A stretch of DNA of 64,000 nucleotides from Osedax fenrisi. Lineage: Eukaryota > Annelida > Polychaeta > Sabellida > Siboglinidae. Location: positions 38,703,545 to 38,767,544 of the forward strand of contig OZ025244.1 of NCBI GenBank assembly GCA_964019155.1. Reading direction: 5' to 3'. The notes under the pieces were generated by a model, which did no database searches, was not told where the DNA came from, and worked only from the letters and a program-made list of their open reading frames with translations. A program made the translations under genes and the position numbers. This document shows positions 1 through 14,500 of this stretch, piece after piece. Numbering within the stretch: the first letter of the stretch is position 1; each line of letters starts with the position of its first letter.

Positions 1-326
1 TTGCTCTATTAAAGTATATGCAATATAAATTAGCTTTTACTCGCCACATAGATATGTATAGCATTTAAAACAAACATATCATATTGGTTTGTTATATATT
101 AGTAATAAACACTTAGTTTTCATAATAAAAATAATAATTTAAAGCATATTATTTTTCATTTTAAAAGTGCATGGTTTGATACAAATTTACATAATAAACA
201 ACACATAGTTCCGAATATTGACCCTATATAGGTGGCGCTGTTGGTTTTTGTATACAAAATAGAATTACACGATTTTGCATGAGTGTTATATCTTTCCTTA
301 GAAACATCTTTGCCAATAGTATGATG

Positions 327-363
<37 letters not shown>

Positions 364-1270
364 TACTTTACTTTATATAATTGATAAATCATTTTGTATA
401 TAAAAGTAAGAAATGTATAAATGTAGATTTTGATGAATCTAGCGTGATTATAAAGTTTTATATATTTAATAAATAAGTAAATTAGGAGGAATAATACTGT
501 ATAAAGACTGTATAAATGTACTATATGTATACTATAAGTATACTATATTATAGATCAACATAATGTTACATACTTACACTTAGTATAATACTATACATAA
601 TAATATTATTTTTTTAAACTAACCTCTTATTAAACTTATTAATATATATGACATCTGAATTAATATATTAAGTTGTATGAGATAGAAAGTTGACAATGAT
701 ATTTGTATTTATTATTATTAGATGCTAAACTGTGTACTAATATTTATGTATTAATAAGATATTATAACAAATTATATTATTTATTTGAATATTTGATATT
801 ATGTTTAAATAATAATGATAATAAATGTTGTAATGCAATATTATAATATTAATAACTATGTTATTATTAGTTATACTAATAGTGTTATATCTATATGGGT
901 ATAAATATATTTATAATTTATTATTATAGAAATCTTAAATCTATAAAATAAAATCAATCTGATATTAAACTTTATCCCGTTTTTATTAATTTATTATATT
1001 ATATTATAAAATGTGTCTATTATATTTTAGGCTTGTTTACATATGTTTCAAAAGATATCTTCAAAGAAATTAAATGTATTTCTAAAGTTGCTCAAATTCC
1101 GCTAAATTCTGTGTTAGTCATATTAAATAAAAGATTATCTATAATTTTTATTTATGGAACCTATTATAGAGTAATATGATATATGATATATAATATATAC
1201 CCATTAATAATGGGCCGTTAATTACTAATAATGTTTCTTTTAGATTATGTATTGGCATAACACTAGATTA

Positions 1271-1318
<48 letters not shown>

Positions 1319-1966
1319 AATATTAAAGTATAATAACTCGCCACATTTTTTGATATAAATATAAATCATAAATAACCAATTATTTGTTGATATGATATTA
1401 GGAATCAGAATAATTTCTATTAAATAATAAAAACTCTAATAATTCCTACGAATCACCAGATATGCGAATAGTGACAAGATAGCATCCTTCAAAGGAGGAA
1501 TCAATGAATTTGCAGCCATCCAGGTTCAATATCTAGCCACCAATATATATATATATTGTTCTTTAGGAAACAGGTAAACTACAAGCATTGCGCTTCTTCG
1601 TTTACCATTGTCATGCCTAAATTCTGATATTATTATTATTATATATATAGAGTAAAAAACCACTACAAAATAGAAAATAAATATTATTTTGTTTAATACA
1701 TTTTGATAAAGAATGATATCCTGGTGGTTCCACATGATGATTGAATACAATCAAATTATGCTTACTATCTTATATATATATATATTAGATATTAAATTCA
1801 TAAGTATATAACATATCACAAGGGAATGTAATCTTTTCATTGATCATAAATGAATGACCTATATGAAAACCTCGCTGATATCTCACCAATACACACCCCC
1901 ACTCTGCCTCCTCTAACCCCCCCTCGCTGCCTCCTCTAACCCCCTCGCTGCCTCCTCCTCCTCTAG
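1..1966. other. QTRT2 upstream intron, AT-rich
   Basis: No exon is recognisable here. The stretch holds a dispersed repeat copy (3-313), (AT)n tracts near 329-358 and 1276-1310, and, just before the first exon, a C-rich tandem repeat (unit gctgcctcctctaacccc, about 1898-1965) that doubles as the polypyrimidine tract of the acceptor. The first QTRT2 exons must lie further left. Confidence 0.6.
3..313. repeat. Dispersed ~310-bp repeat, copy 1
   Basis: Aligns base for base over most of its length with 52057-52365 in an INTS11 intron. Shared blocks include atgcaatataaattagc, gtttgttatatattagta, aacacttagttttcat and aacaacacatagttcc. No coding potential, TIRs or A/B boxes are evident, so the class is unknown. 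It may extend left of the window. Confidence 0.8.
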
Positions 1967-4900
1967 GAGTTCATCTCTTACGTAAGCGTGCATGACACAG
2001 TCGTGAAGTGTGCTTCTGGCTTCAACACGACTTCTTCCGTCGCCGTGTGGAGTCATAACGGCAAGATTAACGTTAGTTCATTGCGAGTTAACGATGATAC
2101 TGCTGCTGTTGCTACTTATGCTTCTTATCAACGCAATCTGTATTTAAAATATGCTCAAATGTGAAAATAGGATTATAATTAAATTAAATTAATAATTATA
2201 GTTATAATAATAAATAAATATTTCAATATGTTATTGAGTATTCAATATGTTTATGTATATATTATATGCATATATATGAATGTGTTTATATATAATGTAT
2301 AATATATCTTACTAAACCAAAGACATGATCTCTGATTACTGACTTCATATGTGTAGATACTTATTTGCGCTTCAATAATTTATCTCATATTAATTTTATA
2401 ATATATTTTTGTATATTATTAATATTCTTTTATTTATCTCATAAATAATATTTGTCTATATTGTTGTAATTAGTAATTATAAGTATTAGTAATTATAAGT
2501 ATTATCTTAAAAAGTATTAATTATAGATAATAAATAGTCATGTGTTGAATACCTCTCATATTAAGTGATCTGTCCTCTAATTGGTTTGTTATCGGTAATG
2601 TGTTTGTCTAATACTACATACACTATGTACGCTGTTCACCAGCAACATAACAACACTGCATTGTATGATATATTTAATGTGCTGTTAGTAGACTAGGTTG
2701 TATTCAAACAAATGAATCATCACAAAACTCACCAATATTCATAGTATTCATTATTATTTGTAACTAATGTTATTTAATATATTTATATATATATAATGAG
2801 TTGTATTTAAAGAATAATACACATTTATTTTAAATATCATATTCTATCAATTAATATAAATGGCCATAACATTTAATATCAAATGTATACATAAATACAC
2901 ACACCATAATACGTATTACACACACATAGACACACACACACACACACATTACCAACACAGGTAACCGTGCATTCCTACATGAAGGTCATTGAGTCACTGA
3001 GACCATCGTGGTTCCAGGCACTAGCAGACAGTGATACCACGTCGAGGACATTGAACGAACAAGGACAAGGTAGGTTATCTAGCCAGTGCCCTTTATAAGG
3101 GGTGTTTTGTGGGGGCGATTGCAACCCACTTTTGATGATATCCTAGGTAACGTTTGGTGTTGCATAAGCTTAAATACCATGCACTACTCTGCCCTCCCTT
3201 TTCCTCCTAATTCTAATTCAGTAAATGAACTAATGCGATTAAATTTGTGTATTTTAGATTACTAGCCCCATTGTATTATTTTTGGCGGCAAACTTTTAAA
3301 ATTGCGATTGATAATGTTGTTGATTTAGTTATCACAAACATTAACTCGCATATAAGCGTGTGTATAACACGTTCGTATTCTACATTCATCTAGTCGAGAG
3401 TCAGGTGACGAGGAAACGACTCAGAAAGTCTGTGGAGAGGAGTCTGCATTTCCTCGATCTTTGTATCGAACATAAGAAGAACTCACCGGTTAGTGTGTAT
3501 GTCTGTCAGTCTATCTTAGTATTATCACATACACGTACTGCGGCCATTAATATGTATTATATCAGTCAGTCACATCTGAATGTATATGTATATCCCAGTA
3601 AGTCCTGTATGTAAATAGGTATGTATCCCAGGGAGTCTGGTCAATATGTAATATTTCATCATCATTAACTTATTAACTTAGACCGTAACATTTCTGCTAT
3701 TCGACTATAATATTAATATAATTAATATAAACGATTTTCTATCAAGTTAACTACAATTATAGTGGGAAACCCCCTTACTTTCCGGCAAATTGCCTGCAAT
3801 ATAGTAACTTTATAGGGGGTATCCCATTACAACTTGATAGAAAATGGTTTTAAAGTTACAATATTATATAATATCGTAATGAATTTTTTCTTTCCAATAT
3901 TTGCTAATTCTATGCATTATACATATAATTATTACACTATAATACTAATAGAATGGTTGTTAAATGTTTGTACATAATTATTATCATCAATTCACAAATC
4001 TAGGCAATGTATAACTCACAATACAGTGTTATAGTACTATTCCATTAGCTACAGTATCAATGCGGATATAGTATTAATGTAGCTATAGTGCAATATCAGT
4101 CATAGTAACAATAGTATATCCATAACTATCAGCATTCATCACACAGAAACTGTCTAGAAGCGAGGTGTTTGGGGTAATAGAGGGAGGATGGAGACAACAG
4201 GATCGTATATTCTCCGCTAAGGAGACGAGGAAACGAGACGTCGCAGGTTAGGGGTAGCACGGGGGCAGCCCTATCGCGTGTTGTGTAGTAGTGCTGCTGG
4301 GTATCAACTGAGTGTAGCATGTTGCACAGACGTATACACTATCGTTGTTTCAACTGAGTGTCCTTCTAAGCAGCTTCCCTGCTACATAAACATACAATTC
4401 ATTATAGTAATTTATCTGTAGGTGACTTCCTATATATATATTACGTAATATAAATATTGTTTGGGAATTCGTAAATTACATATACAAAATCAATACCACA
4501 TTATATTAGGCATCACATGTAGCTGCTTATATATTGTACTTATAGCGATACCTTTTGATAGCAGTAATCTTTTGATAGCAGTAATCTATTTATAGCAGTA
4601 ATCTATGTTAGATATAAGATCTTTAGCATCAGTAATCCGTTAGTTGTTCATCGGGTGTGTTTACGAATGATATCTCTCGTAGTGGCATACTTCACACACA
4701 CGCGCACTCACACAATCACACACACACACACTCACATACACACACATACACACACTTAAACGAGTAACACCCATCTGTCTGTAACAATTGTAATCTATCA
4801 TTAAGCCAATGTAATAACTTAATCGAGTTCTTATCAAGTGGTTTATCTTTCATATAGAACATGCACCTAGAATACTATCAATCAAGAATTACACGATCCC

Positions 4901-5575
4901 TACTTCATCATTCTTTTGTTCCTATTTTTAGAATAAATATGACACGTATCAGCACATTATTTATTATTTAAGACATATTTGTACAAATATTCTAAATATA
5001 GATATCGTAATAAATTAGTCAAAGTTTAAGTTTAATTAGTGCATTTATACATTTAAAATATATTGAATTTTTGTTACAGAATGTTATACTACATATTTGA
5101 AAAATACTTTATTAGTAGTCAATGAATATTTGAATCACTATAACTTTGTTTCACCTTATTATTGACTTTATTTGTTTAGTCCATTATTCATATAGAATTA
5201 ACTTTTTTTATATTTATTAGTTTTTATTATTTTTCATATATTCAAACTTTTTATATTTTTTACTAATATTATCAAGTTATATTATTATTAAATTATATAT
5301 AAAATAATATAACATTTGACTAAATTATAAAATATATTAATTTATATAAAATATAATATAATTTAAATAAAATATTTAAAACCTGATTAAAATATTATAA
5401 TTTTGGATAAATTAGAATTTTATCTTTTCATTTGTTTATAAGTTATAATATTTCTAGTAATAATATTATTTATAATTAAACAATTTTTATTAATTTTATT
5501 TATATATATATATATATATTATATTATAAATAATAAGTAATTATAAATTATAGAAATATAATACTTATCACAAAT

Positions 5576-5619
<44 letters not shown>

Positions 5620-6111
5620 TAACTAATAATGATAACAATAACTTATGTGTATATTGTGTATTATTCTTAAATATTGTTTATATTAAACTAAACTGAAAGT
5701 TCACGATATTTTACGATAAATTCCCGATTATGATATAACCTATTCACCCTACCTGTAGGCTTTATTATTGAAGGACTGCATGACTTTGGTGATGATACTG
5801 CGTTCTCTGTTGATCAGGTCTACAATCTCATGTGTCAGATAATGGTTAGCCTTGCCTATATCATTATCTTATTTAATACACACAGTATATTTATTTTACT
5901 TGAAGGCAAACCTTAAGATTGTTATTAAATAATTTAATTAAATACAGTATTGTATTTTCAAAATTACTCGTATAATCATAATCTATCATTTCTTATAAAT
6001 GTTATATCTCAATATGCTATATCGATCTTTTTTAACACCTAGTTTTCAAATTTATTATATAATATAACAAATATATAAATTATATATGTATATAATTATA
6101 TATATACTTAT

Positions 6112-6148
<37 letters not shown>

Positions 6149-6447
6149 TATCCTAATGTTTTATTTTATTTTATAATATATTTATTTGATATATTTCACT
6201 AAATTTTAACCTGATTTAATTTTATTTGGATTTTGTCTAATGCTAATCTACTAACAAGTGTAATATTGCTGAATTCTAGTTGAAAGCTATACGTGTAGAT
6301 AAAGTTTTTATTTTATATATTTATATTTTAATTAATATGTTACAGAACATTTCCATCGTAACATTACACACCAAATACTATAAAAGTAATTGCTAATATT
6401 TCTTTCAAATTTCTAAAACATATACATAATAAAACTTTTATAAAAAG

Positions 6448-6493
<46 letters not shown>

Positions 6494-9400
6494 GATTATT
6501 AAGCCAAGAGTAATGTACACATAGAAACATAACATATAATTAAAGTTAGAGTTTTATAAATTTGTATGTTCCCAATGCGCATGCAAATACCCCTTATAAA
6601 AATAAATGATAATTATCCATTTTTGTTCCCTGTCGCTCGTTCTAAAAAAATATACATCGGTTATTAATCTATGTGTATTTATTTATCTTTGTTTATATTT
6701 CATATTAAAATAGCAAAAATAGAAATTAAATGCTAAAGTAGATATTCACACAAAATCCGACCATTAAGCCAACCTCCATTTAAAAAGTCGTATTGGATAC
6801 ATATGTATGCACATCATATACAATCACGCATGAATTATAATTAGTATACGGTAATAATTTAGACTATCCAGAAGCAATCATATTACATGGGTTTCATGTC
6901 TGATGTCGCTGTCTGTCCACGTGTTCACTTGTTCAGGGTCGTTCACTTTAGTCGCTGTTCGTTGTCTCTCTGTAACTAGCTCTTCATAACTCTAATATTA
7001 CCCTAACTTATTTATATAACGTACATATATAGCTTGACGAATACTCTACGCCACACTCAATATAATATTTGTCTATATACGATTCATACCCGCAATTATA
7101 CCTTAGCTTATTCATTACGCGTGCGCTGACCTATACATAATAATACAAACTCATTTATACCCACACTACATAACATGTATACATATATTAACATGGTTTT
7201 AGTGCATTAGAACTCACATTTAATCAAACACCGCGATATTCTTATATAACCACCGATTACGACATAAACACTCCCCTAGTGTGAATTACCGGAACTAAAG
7301 CCTCGCTTGTTACCGGGCAGCTACGGACCTACAGACATTATCTTAGCAGTCGAAACCGGAGTAGACATATTTGACTCTTCGTTTGTACAAACACCATCTA
7401 ATCACCATTGTCTACTCTTTCTTTACAATAATATGTTGATGATATGTATCGTATAATGTCAATAGAATATTGCTCTTATTAACTAGATGCTAAACTCTCG
7501 GAAAACAAACGAACATTCTCATACATCAATAATGTTATGAAATGATATATAACATTTACACAATTAAATATACATTTAACATAATACATACTATATACAT
7601 ATATTCTAACTAATCACTTTATTACAACGATTATAGATATACGCACCGAGCGACCTCTGAAGGTCACGCCCTTCTCATGGATTATTCACCCGATTCTAGC
7701 CAACCCTGCGACTACCTCGATCTTCACGATAAAGTGTTTGTAGATCCGGCACTAACATTGTTACCTAACTAATGACCACCGTGATACCAGTAGTGTTGTA
7801 AGTAAGTTAACCATAAGGTAAGAACACATGTGTATATCTCCTGTAAGGCTAGTAGCTGTTATTCACGACTTAACTTGACTGTTAATTGTCATCATTTCTC
7901 TCTATATATAGTGTAACGCTATTGTCGATATGTATTATATTTAAACTAGAATATGGTTTTAAAATAGAATAATAAGAATCCTATAGTTGTAAACGTAAGT
8001 ATGTACTTTTCATTCTTGTATTGTAGTTTTTCAAAGATTGAATGGCGAATACACAAGGGCAGATTGCTCTGAACAAATAAATTATCCAAGGATTATCCTT
8101 AGTTAACTCAGTAAATATTATCATAGGATGATTATTTTCACAGAACAACGGGCTACAGATATAGATATTTATTTGTAATTAAGCAAGTTTATTCCCAGCC
8201 TATGATTAGATAACAAATGCGATTGAAAATTAAATCTTCCACCTATAAATATTTAAGTCAACTCATATGTCCTATCCTTGATATTAAACTATACCAATGT
8301 GTAAGTGGTACATAGTTTGTTATGTTTACATTATGTAATAACTGATATAACATGTTCACTGTGCGATAGCAAGCATGATAACATGTTATTATTATAAAAA
8401 TATTGCAATTATTGTATTGTGATTGTATACAATTATAAAATTTAATTTAAAGTAATAGATTAAATAATTGGATAAATTAAAATAGATTTCGCCATTTTCT
8501 AAATATATCTCATAAAAAAGGTATATATTTTATTCTATGTACAAATTAAATCATATGAAAATGAATATTAAAGTGAATACTAATTATACATATAAATTAT
8601 CATTATAATTATCTATTATAATTATAATAATGAAAACTATTCATGTGATTGATAATGCTGATTAACAATAGTCCCCCCTGCAACACTGACTGACTGACTA
8701 CCCAACACACCTGAACTATAGGTACCTGAACGACAAGTCTAGTCTAGACGACAGCTGCGACTGTTTCACGTGCAAGTCTCACTCTAGAGCTTACTGCCAC
8801 CACCTAGTGGCCACTAAAGAACTACTCGCGGGTATTCTACTCATGATGTTAGTGGAGATAGCACTCGGGTAAGGGTGCGGTTCTCATTGCCTCGAATATT
8901 TATTTACATTTGTATCATTTATATCATCTCGTATCGAATTATTTATAAAATTCTTATCAAATTATTCAAGTTTATATCATTTATAATCAAATTTCTTTTA
9001 TTCCTATTGTGTAATGATTGTAATGAGAAATTCCATAAACAGGCAATTTCCTGATATACTTTAATGATTGGTTTTTTATTTTCTTCCATTTTAATATTAA
9101 ACAATTTGTTTGAAAATATTATGATATTATTCCCATAATACATTATAATATTTGATTCAAATTATTCGAAAGTAAATTAAATATTCATGGCAATGGGATA
9201 TCCGCTATCCATTATTGGGATTATTCTATATCATATAAATTCCTACTTTTAATATTACCTATTTAATCTATAGAATTTTTCAGTGCAAGTTAATTTTACT
9301 AAATATATTTTTCTGATATATCCAATAAAATAAGATTAAATAATATCATATATTACATTAAACTATATATTAAACCTAATATAATAAACTTCTAACATAT

Positions 9401-10994
9401 ATTATAATTCATAATATATAATCCCCAAATAAAACAAAATTTAAGGAATAGCATTTATTAAACTGATTTATGTTGTTCATATATTTTGACATTATATTAA
9501 TTTTTATCAAAATTTGTTTATTTATGTATATAGTAATTTTACAAATATAAAATAATATATTGTAATGATGTTATTTTTAATAATATTAAAATTTATGTTA
9601 TTCTATAATAGGGTTTGAATATTATTATTTAATAACGAATACTATGCAAGGACATTATATGGTTATGGATATACAACTTATGGATATACAACTTATTTTA
9701 AATTGTATTTTTTTTATTTAAAAAATATATTTTATAAAATCTTATACATGTTTAAAAAATCTATTTTTTCGAAAGTTATAATTTAATATCTGGAAAATAT
9801 TATTATTATCTACAAAGATTGAGGAAATTATTATAAAATTTAATGTATAACATAATTTATTTAGTTATCAATATATTGGTAAAATATGAAAATATAATAA
9901 TATACCATGAACAAAAAATTGATTTAAAACTAGATTTACTTAAAATATTGTTGTTGACTTTTAATCATAAAAACTCATAACTTACTATGTATGTATTTGA
10001 GGAACAACAGTTTATAATAACCATACTATCTCCTATAATATTATTAGTAGTACAAATAATTTCACTACTAATTTAAAATAAATTATTAGTAATAATTTAT
10101 TACCAAATATTATGTATATTTTTTTATAAATCTGTGATGAAATTATTTCACATTACAATATTTTCAGAATTAAAAAAACCCTATCTTATATTGATTTTTC
10201 ACAACCCCTTATCAATTTAGAATAGATTAATAGATATTGATAATTTATTAACACATTATAATAACTTATTAATTAATAATATTCAACAAAAGTAATTTAT
10301 TTCTTATAAAAGTATATCCACAAAAAAATACATAAAATACATATACGATCCTTATACATTTTCTATATGTAGTCATCATTTTATATAAACTACTTTGTAT
10401 TTATATATTTATATATAACGACTCATATCCAACAAAACTGAACTCAGCAGCATATTATTGATTTAGATTTTTATTTCATTACCAACATGAAATATTAAAT
10501 TATACAAGTAAACTAATGTTTTTCGGTTTATTAACCAAAAAAATAAATAATACTTATTATATGTTATTAATATAAACAATCCATAACCCATTACCTTCTT
10601 TCCATTGTAAAATGATGATTATTTAACTGCATCGAACAAATATCTGATCTATTTACTATAATTTACTAATTCCATTACATTTATTACTGCTATTATGATC
10701 AGTAATACTGAGTCAGTAGTAATACCCTTTCTATTGTTCACACACAGACACAACACTCATCAATATCAACTGTTCTTCTCACAAATACGCTCGAGCCTGA
10801 AGAGTTGCGACATCCTCTTAGCCGCCACCGACGGCGATGACCTCATTAACGACCTTCGCGAAGGCACAAGGTCGAGGAGTAGGAGTAATGATATCGGGGT
10901 CGGAGCAGCTAGAAGCGGTTTCGACGCGCTGAAAAACCGTGTAGAAAAACGACTGAAACATATTTCGATGTCTCAACTTCCCGCTGAAATCTAA
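1967..10994 (+). CDS. QTRT2: QTRT2, queuine tRNA-ribosyltransferase accessory subunit 2 (5' partial)
   Basis: Non-catalytic partner of QTRT1. The heterodimer exchanges guanine for queuine at wobble position 34 of tRNA-Asp, -Asn, -His and -Tyr. Nine exons are joined in one frame: 1967-2071, 2961-3069, 3394-3488, 4147-4246, 5759-5844, 7280-7380, 7637-7759, 8722-8847 and 10748-10994 (stop TAA 10992-10994), giving 363 residues. The human protein has about 415, so the N-terminal part lies left of the window. Visible family features are VWSHNGKIN, WFQAL, RKRLRKSVERSL, GVIEGG, a zinc-binding CDCFTC motif (C-x-C-x2-C) followed by the expected zinc-ligand His in MMIHNTHQYQ, and a Ser/Arg-rich C-terminal tail. 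The accessory-subunit assignment rests on similarity to remembered QTRT2 rather than QTRT1 sequence. Splice sites are AG acceptors with mostly GTT donors. Introns are AT-rich with (AT)n tracts and no other gene. Exon order and phase are secure. Individual junctions could shift by a few bases. Confidence 0.9.
3731..3857. repeat. Short inverted-repeat element (MITE-like), copy 1
   Basis: Begins with tttctatcaagttaactac and ends with the inverse complement, an aacttgatagaaaa block. The interior carries gtggg/cccac and ccccct/aggggg motifs on either side of a short core. A related copy lies at 16937-17050. It sits in a QTRT2 intron between the exons at 3394 and 4147. Confidence 0.65.
8848..10747. 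other. Last QTRT2 intron, AT-rich
   Basis: 1.9 kb of AT-rich DNA. I see no exon, repeat family or RNA gene here on either strand. Confidence 0.5.
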
Positions 10995-11462
10995 TAAGTC
11001 GCCCCTCTACTATCTATTGTCCCTCTCTTCCTATTGTTATCCCAAACATATCTATTCTTCATATCTATCGTCATATCGTTGTTATTCGTGTTATTAATTT
11101 TTTTACGAACCCCGTTCATTTTACTACTCTCTCATTTATCTTTTTACTTCTTTTAGTCATTTATTTCAACCATTTCGCATCTCGAATCATCAATCTCTTT
11201 TCATATCTCATAGCTTCTACTTAGCCACCTATGTTCATCACTCAAAGGTCATTCTTACAAGGTCATATCTACACATTTATTTACATTTTATTCCACGACG
11301 TTGTATTTATTTATAATTATTTATTTCCTATTTATTTATGATGCAATATTTATGAAGCGATTACAGTTTTAATCATGTGACCATGTTAGCATTTATTTAT
11401 TAATTAATATCAATACTTTTGTATTGTATTGATTTTTTATATATCCATAGTTTTATTATTTA
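10995..11462. other. Convergent intergenic region between QTRT2 and MRRF
   Basis: Only 468 bp separate the QTRT2 stop from the most distal MRRF stop on the opposite strand. No gene is visible. The segment must contain both 3' UTRs, so the transcripts probably end close together or overlap. Confidence 0.6.
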
Positions 11463-11537
11463 TTAATTAATGTATTTTTGTTTCAATATCATTATTTCTT
11501 CTACCTTAGATGAAAATTCGTGCATTTTACTCTGAAC
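11463..11537 (-). CDS. MRRF: MRRF terminal exon, distal duplicated copy
   Basis: Acceptor caacag, then 24 codons and TAA in the same phase. It encodes VQSKMHEFSSKVEEIM and ends in KQKYIN. It is nearly identical to the proximal copy except for the last residues. Splice acceptor and frame are intact, so it could serve as an alternative last exon or be a recent relic. Confidence 0.6.
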   Translation of the reverse strand, partial: VQSKMHEFSSKVEEIMILKQKYIN

Positions 11538-14500
11538 CTGTTGAAAATATTAAAAAATTGTATTATGTTGATTTTTTAATAAATCTGTAATTTTATTATT
11601 TATTAATTAATAGGTCTTTTTGTTTCAGTGTCATTATTTCTTCTACTTTAGATGAATATTCGTGCATTTTACTCTGAACCTGTTAACAATATTAAAATCA
11701 AGAATTGTCATAAAATCATCTTAGATAAATTTTAAATATATAGTATATATTATAAATAAAATGGGTATAAATATTTTTTTAAATGTTATTTTTAAATGTT
11801 TTTTATTTTAGACAAATATTAACGGTATATTATTACTAATAGATTATGAATATATACTGAGATATAGATTATATAAATAAATGATCACACTATTAACGAT
11901 GCTGGATGTGAACAACTAACAGCGACTTGTGTTTCTCGGAGAATATCTTCTGAATGTGCAGCTTTTGCCTTCTTAATATCCTTGGTAAATCTAAAAATAG
12001 AATAAAAGTTATTATATTTAATTTAAAATATTTTATTGACTATAAAATCACATGGTGGTTATGGGCATCATGATAAGGAAACAAAAATAAAATAAATAAA
12101 GTACAATAAAAATAAAGGAAAAGGGAGGATAGGTTACAATGTTAATAGGTGCGTGGAGAGTTTACATTTAAATGGTGACAGGGATTTCAAACACCTAATG
12201 TCATATGGAAGAGCATTCCAGTATTTTGGAGCTACCACAGAGTGAGCAGATATAGTCGAGCGTTGCACAATTTTCATTGTGTGACATTTCCTGCTAGCTC
12301 GACTAAGGGTCTGAATACTGATCAAGTCTGACAGGTACTCTGGAGATCTAAGATGTATCACCTTATGGGTGATGCATAGTAGTCTGTACCTGCAGATATA
12401 CCTAAACTTAAGCCAGCCGAGTGATCGCATTAGAGTCGATATAGTGAATAGATTGTATTATTTAATATATTTAAATATAAATAATAAACAATAATTTATT
12501 AAATTAATTTGTATTAAATATTAAAATTAATGTAAAATAATGGAAATTTTTAAATATAAATAAAATCTTTGAATCTCATGTTGTAATGTACTGCAATTCT
12601 ATGCTATATGATATATAGGATACTTCAAAATACCATTAGGGGGACCCACTTCACAATTTCCATTTATAAAATAAATATTATTTTTGTATCCAATAAATAC
12701 TTTATATAATCATTTATCTATTATTTATTGTAAAAATATTACCTACATTATTTATATAAATAAGTATATATATATATGATATTTCATAACAAAATTAAAT
12801 ATCCATAAAAATATAATCAGAATATGTCACCTAACTTTGAGAGCTATTTTATCAGTATTTTAAATTGATGAATTTTACTCGGATAAAAATTTGTTTACTC
12901 CTCAATATAAATTATTGAAATTTTGCGTATATTTAGATAACATATATATGCATATTACCATTTTTTTAACAATATAATTTATTAATTAAAATATTATATC
13001 ATGTTTCTATCAAAGTTTTCACTTCTAAAAAAAATGCATAAATTTAAATTACTCTTATTTAAAAAAATAAAATATAACATATATAAAAAATGGTATATTA
13101 TAATTATAAATGTGAACAAATTATGTAAAAATATTAAAATCGCTAATGTTGGAGAGTTTAAAAAGAGGTAATATTTCATATCCAAATTCAATCGTGCGAA
13201 GGAGGTCCCTAACAAGAAAGAGAACCATTCGCTAATGGTACACACTGCTGTAGTGATGCTAAGTAACCTGTTTGATAGATCTCGTAGCTTTACTTTAGTG
13301 TTATCCGACAATGTCTTTGCACTTTTAGCCATTTTCTCACGAAGTTCTCTCGTCACTCTGATGGACATACACGAAGACATGATGTATTACATAATAATGA
13401 AGCTGGACATGATATATTACATAATGATGATGATGGACATGATATATTGATTGATGATCAACATAATTCATTACGTAATATACAAGATATTGATCTAGCA
13501 ATATTAGTGGAGATAGGAATAGTACGCAATACTAAGGGAGTGTGGTGATATGCATTACTATGGAACGAGGGATTTTAGTAAGGGAGAGGAAGAAAGATGT
13601 TATTTTTAATGACTAACTTCGGCAGAGGTACGAAGAAAGTTGTTCCATCTTGTTGGGCGTTTAAATTCAGCCCGGAATCATCTAGAGCTTTCTTCACGTC
13701 TTGTATGTACTGTATAGGAGAGAATAGGCATAATTTTATTATACATTTGTTATCTAAGTTCGTAATATTGTATCAGTGATATTATATATTTTATTTTATT
13801 AAATTAAATATTAATTCTTTATTTCTGTATATAATCAGCAAAAAATAAACTACTAATTAATACAATCATACGGAACATTTCATATAAAATAAGTATAAAA
13901 TAAAATATTTATTGCCATACTATTAAGTATGGTAAGTTTAAAACTAAATGTTTACCTAATCCTGAGAATGTGTAATGCATGACATTGTTTTAACGTCAAT
14001 TTATGTTTTATTTAATATGTATAATATATTAAAATATATATTTTCAATATATTATATCAGTAACTTGTATTGTAACATTTAATCAATTAAATTGAACGTT
14101 ATTATTAAAATAATCTATATTATAATTATATCGATAGAATCAAAAATAGATATTTTGTATGCAAAAATGGGAGAAAACTATTACGGGTGCAAGCTGTGGT
14201 TGGGGTTTACCATGTTAATTCTAGATCTAGCTAAAATGCTTAAGATACTAAACTAATAAAGATAATGAAGTACTTTTTTTATTTAATAGATATTGGCAAA
14301 CTTTTAATAAAGATAATGAAGTACTTTTTTTATTCAATAGATATTGGCAAACTTTTAATAAATATAATTTATTTAAAATGATGTAAATAAAATAGTTTAA
14401 AATGTTGAAATATTTTGTATATTTGTTTATTAAAAATGTGACATTTATTATAATTTATTTTTAAAATATAAAGTATAATACAATATCCTGTCAATATTAA

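Larger units (their letters stand above)
11425..11698. repeat. MRRF: Tandem duplication containing the MRRF terminal exon
   Basis: Two diverged copies with a period of about 142 bp, measured at the shared block cattatttcttctac (11490 and 11632). Each copy includes a terminal exon, its acceptor and downstream AT-rich sequence. Confidence 0.85.

Noticed and set aside
12134..12430. Independent small gene on the minus strand
   Set aside because: The protein matches LINE reverse-transcriptase tails and lies within an MRRF intron.
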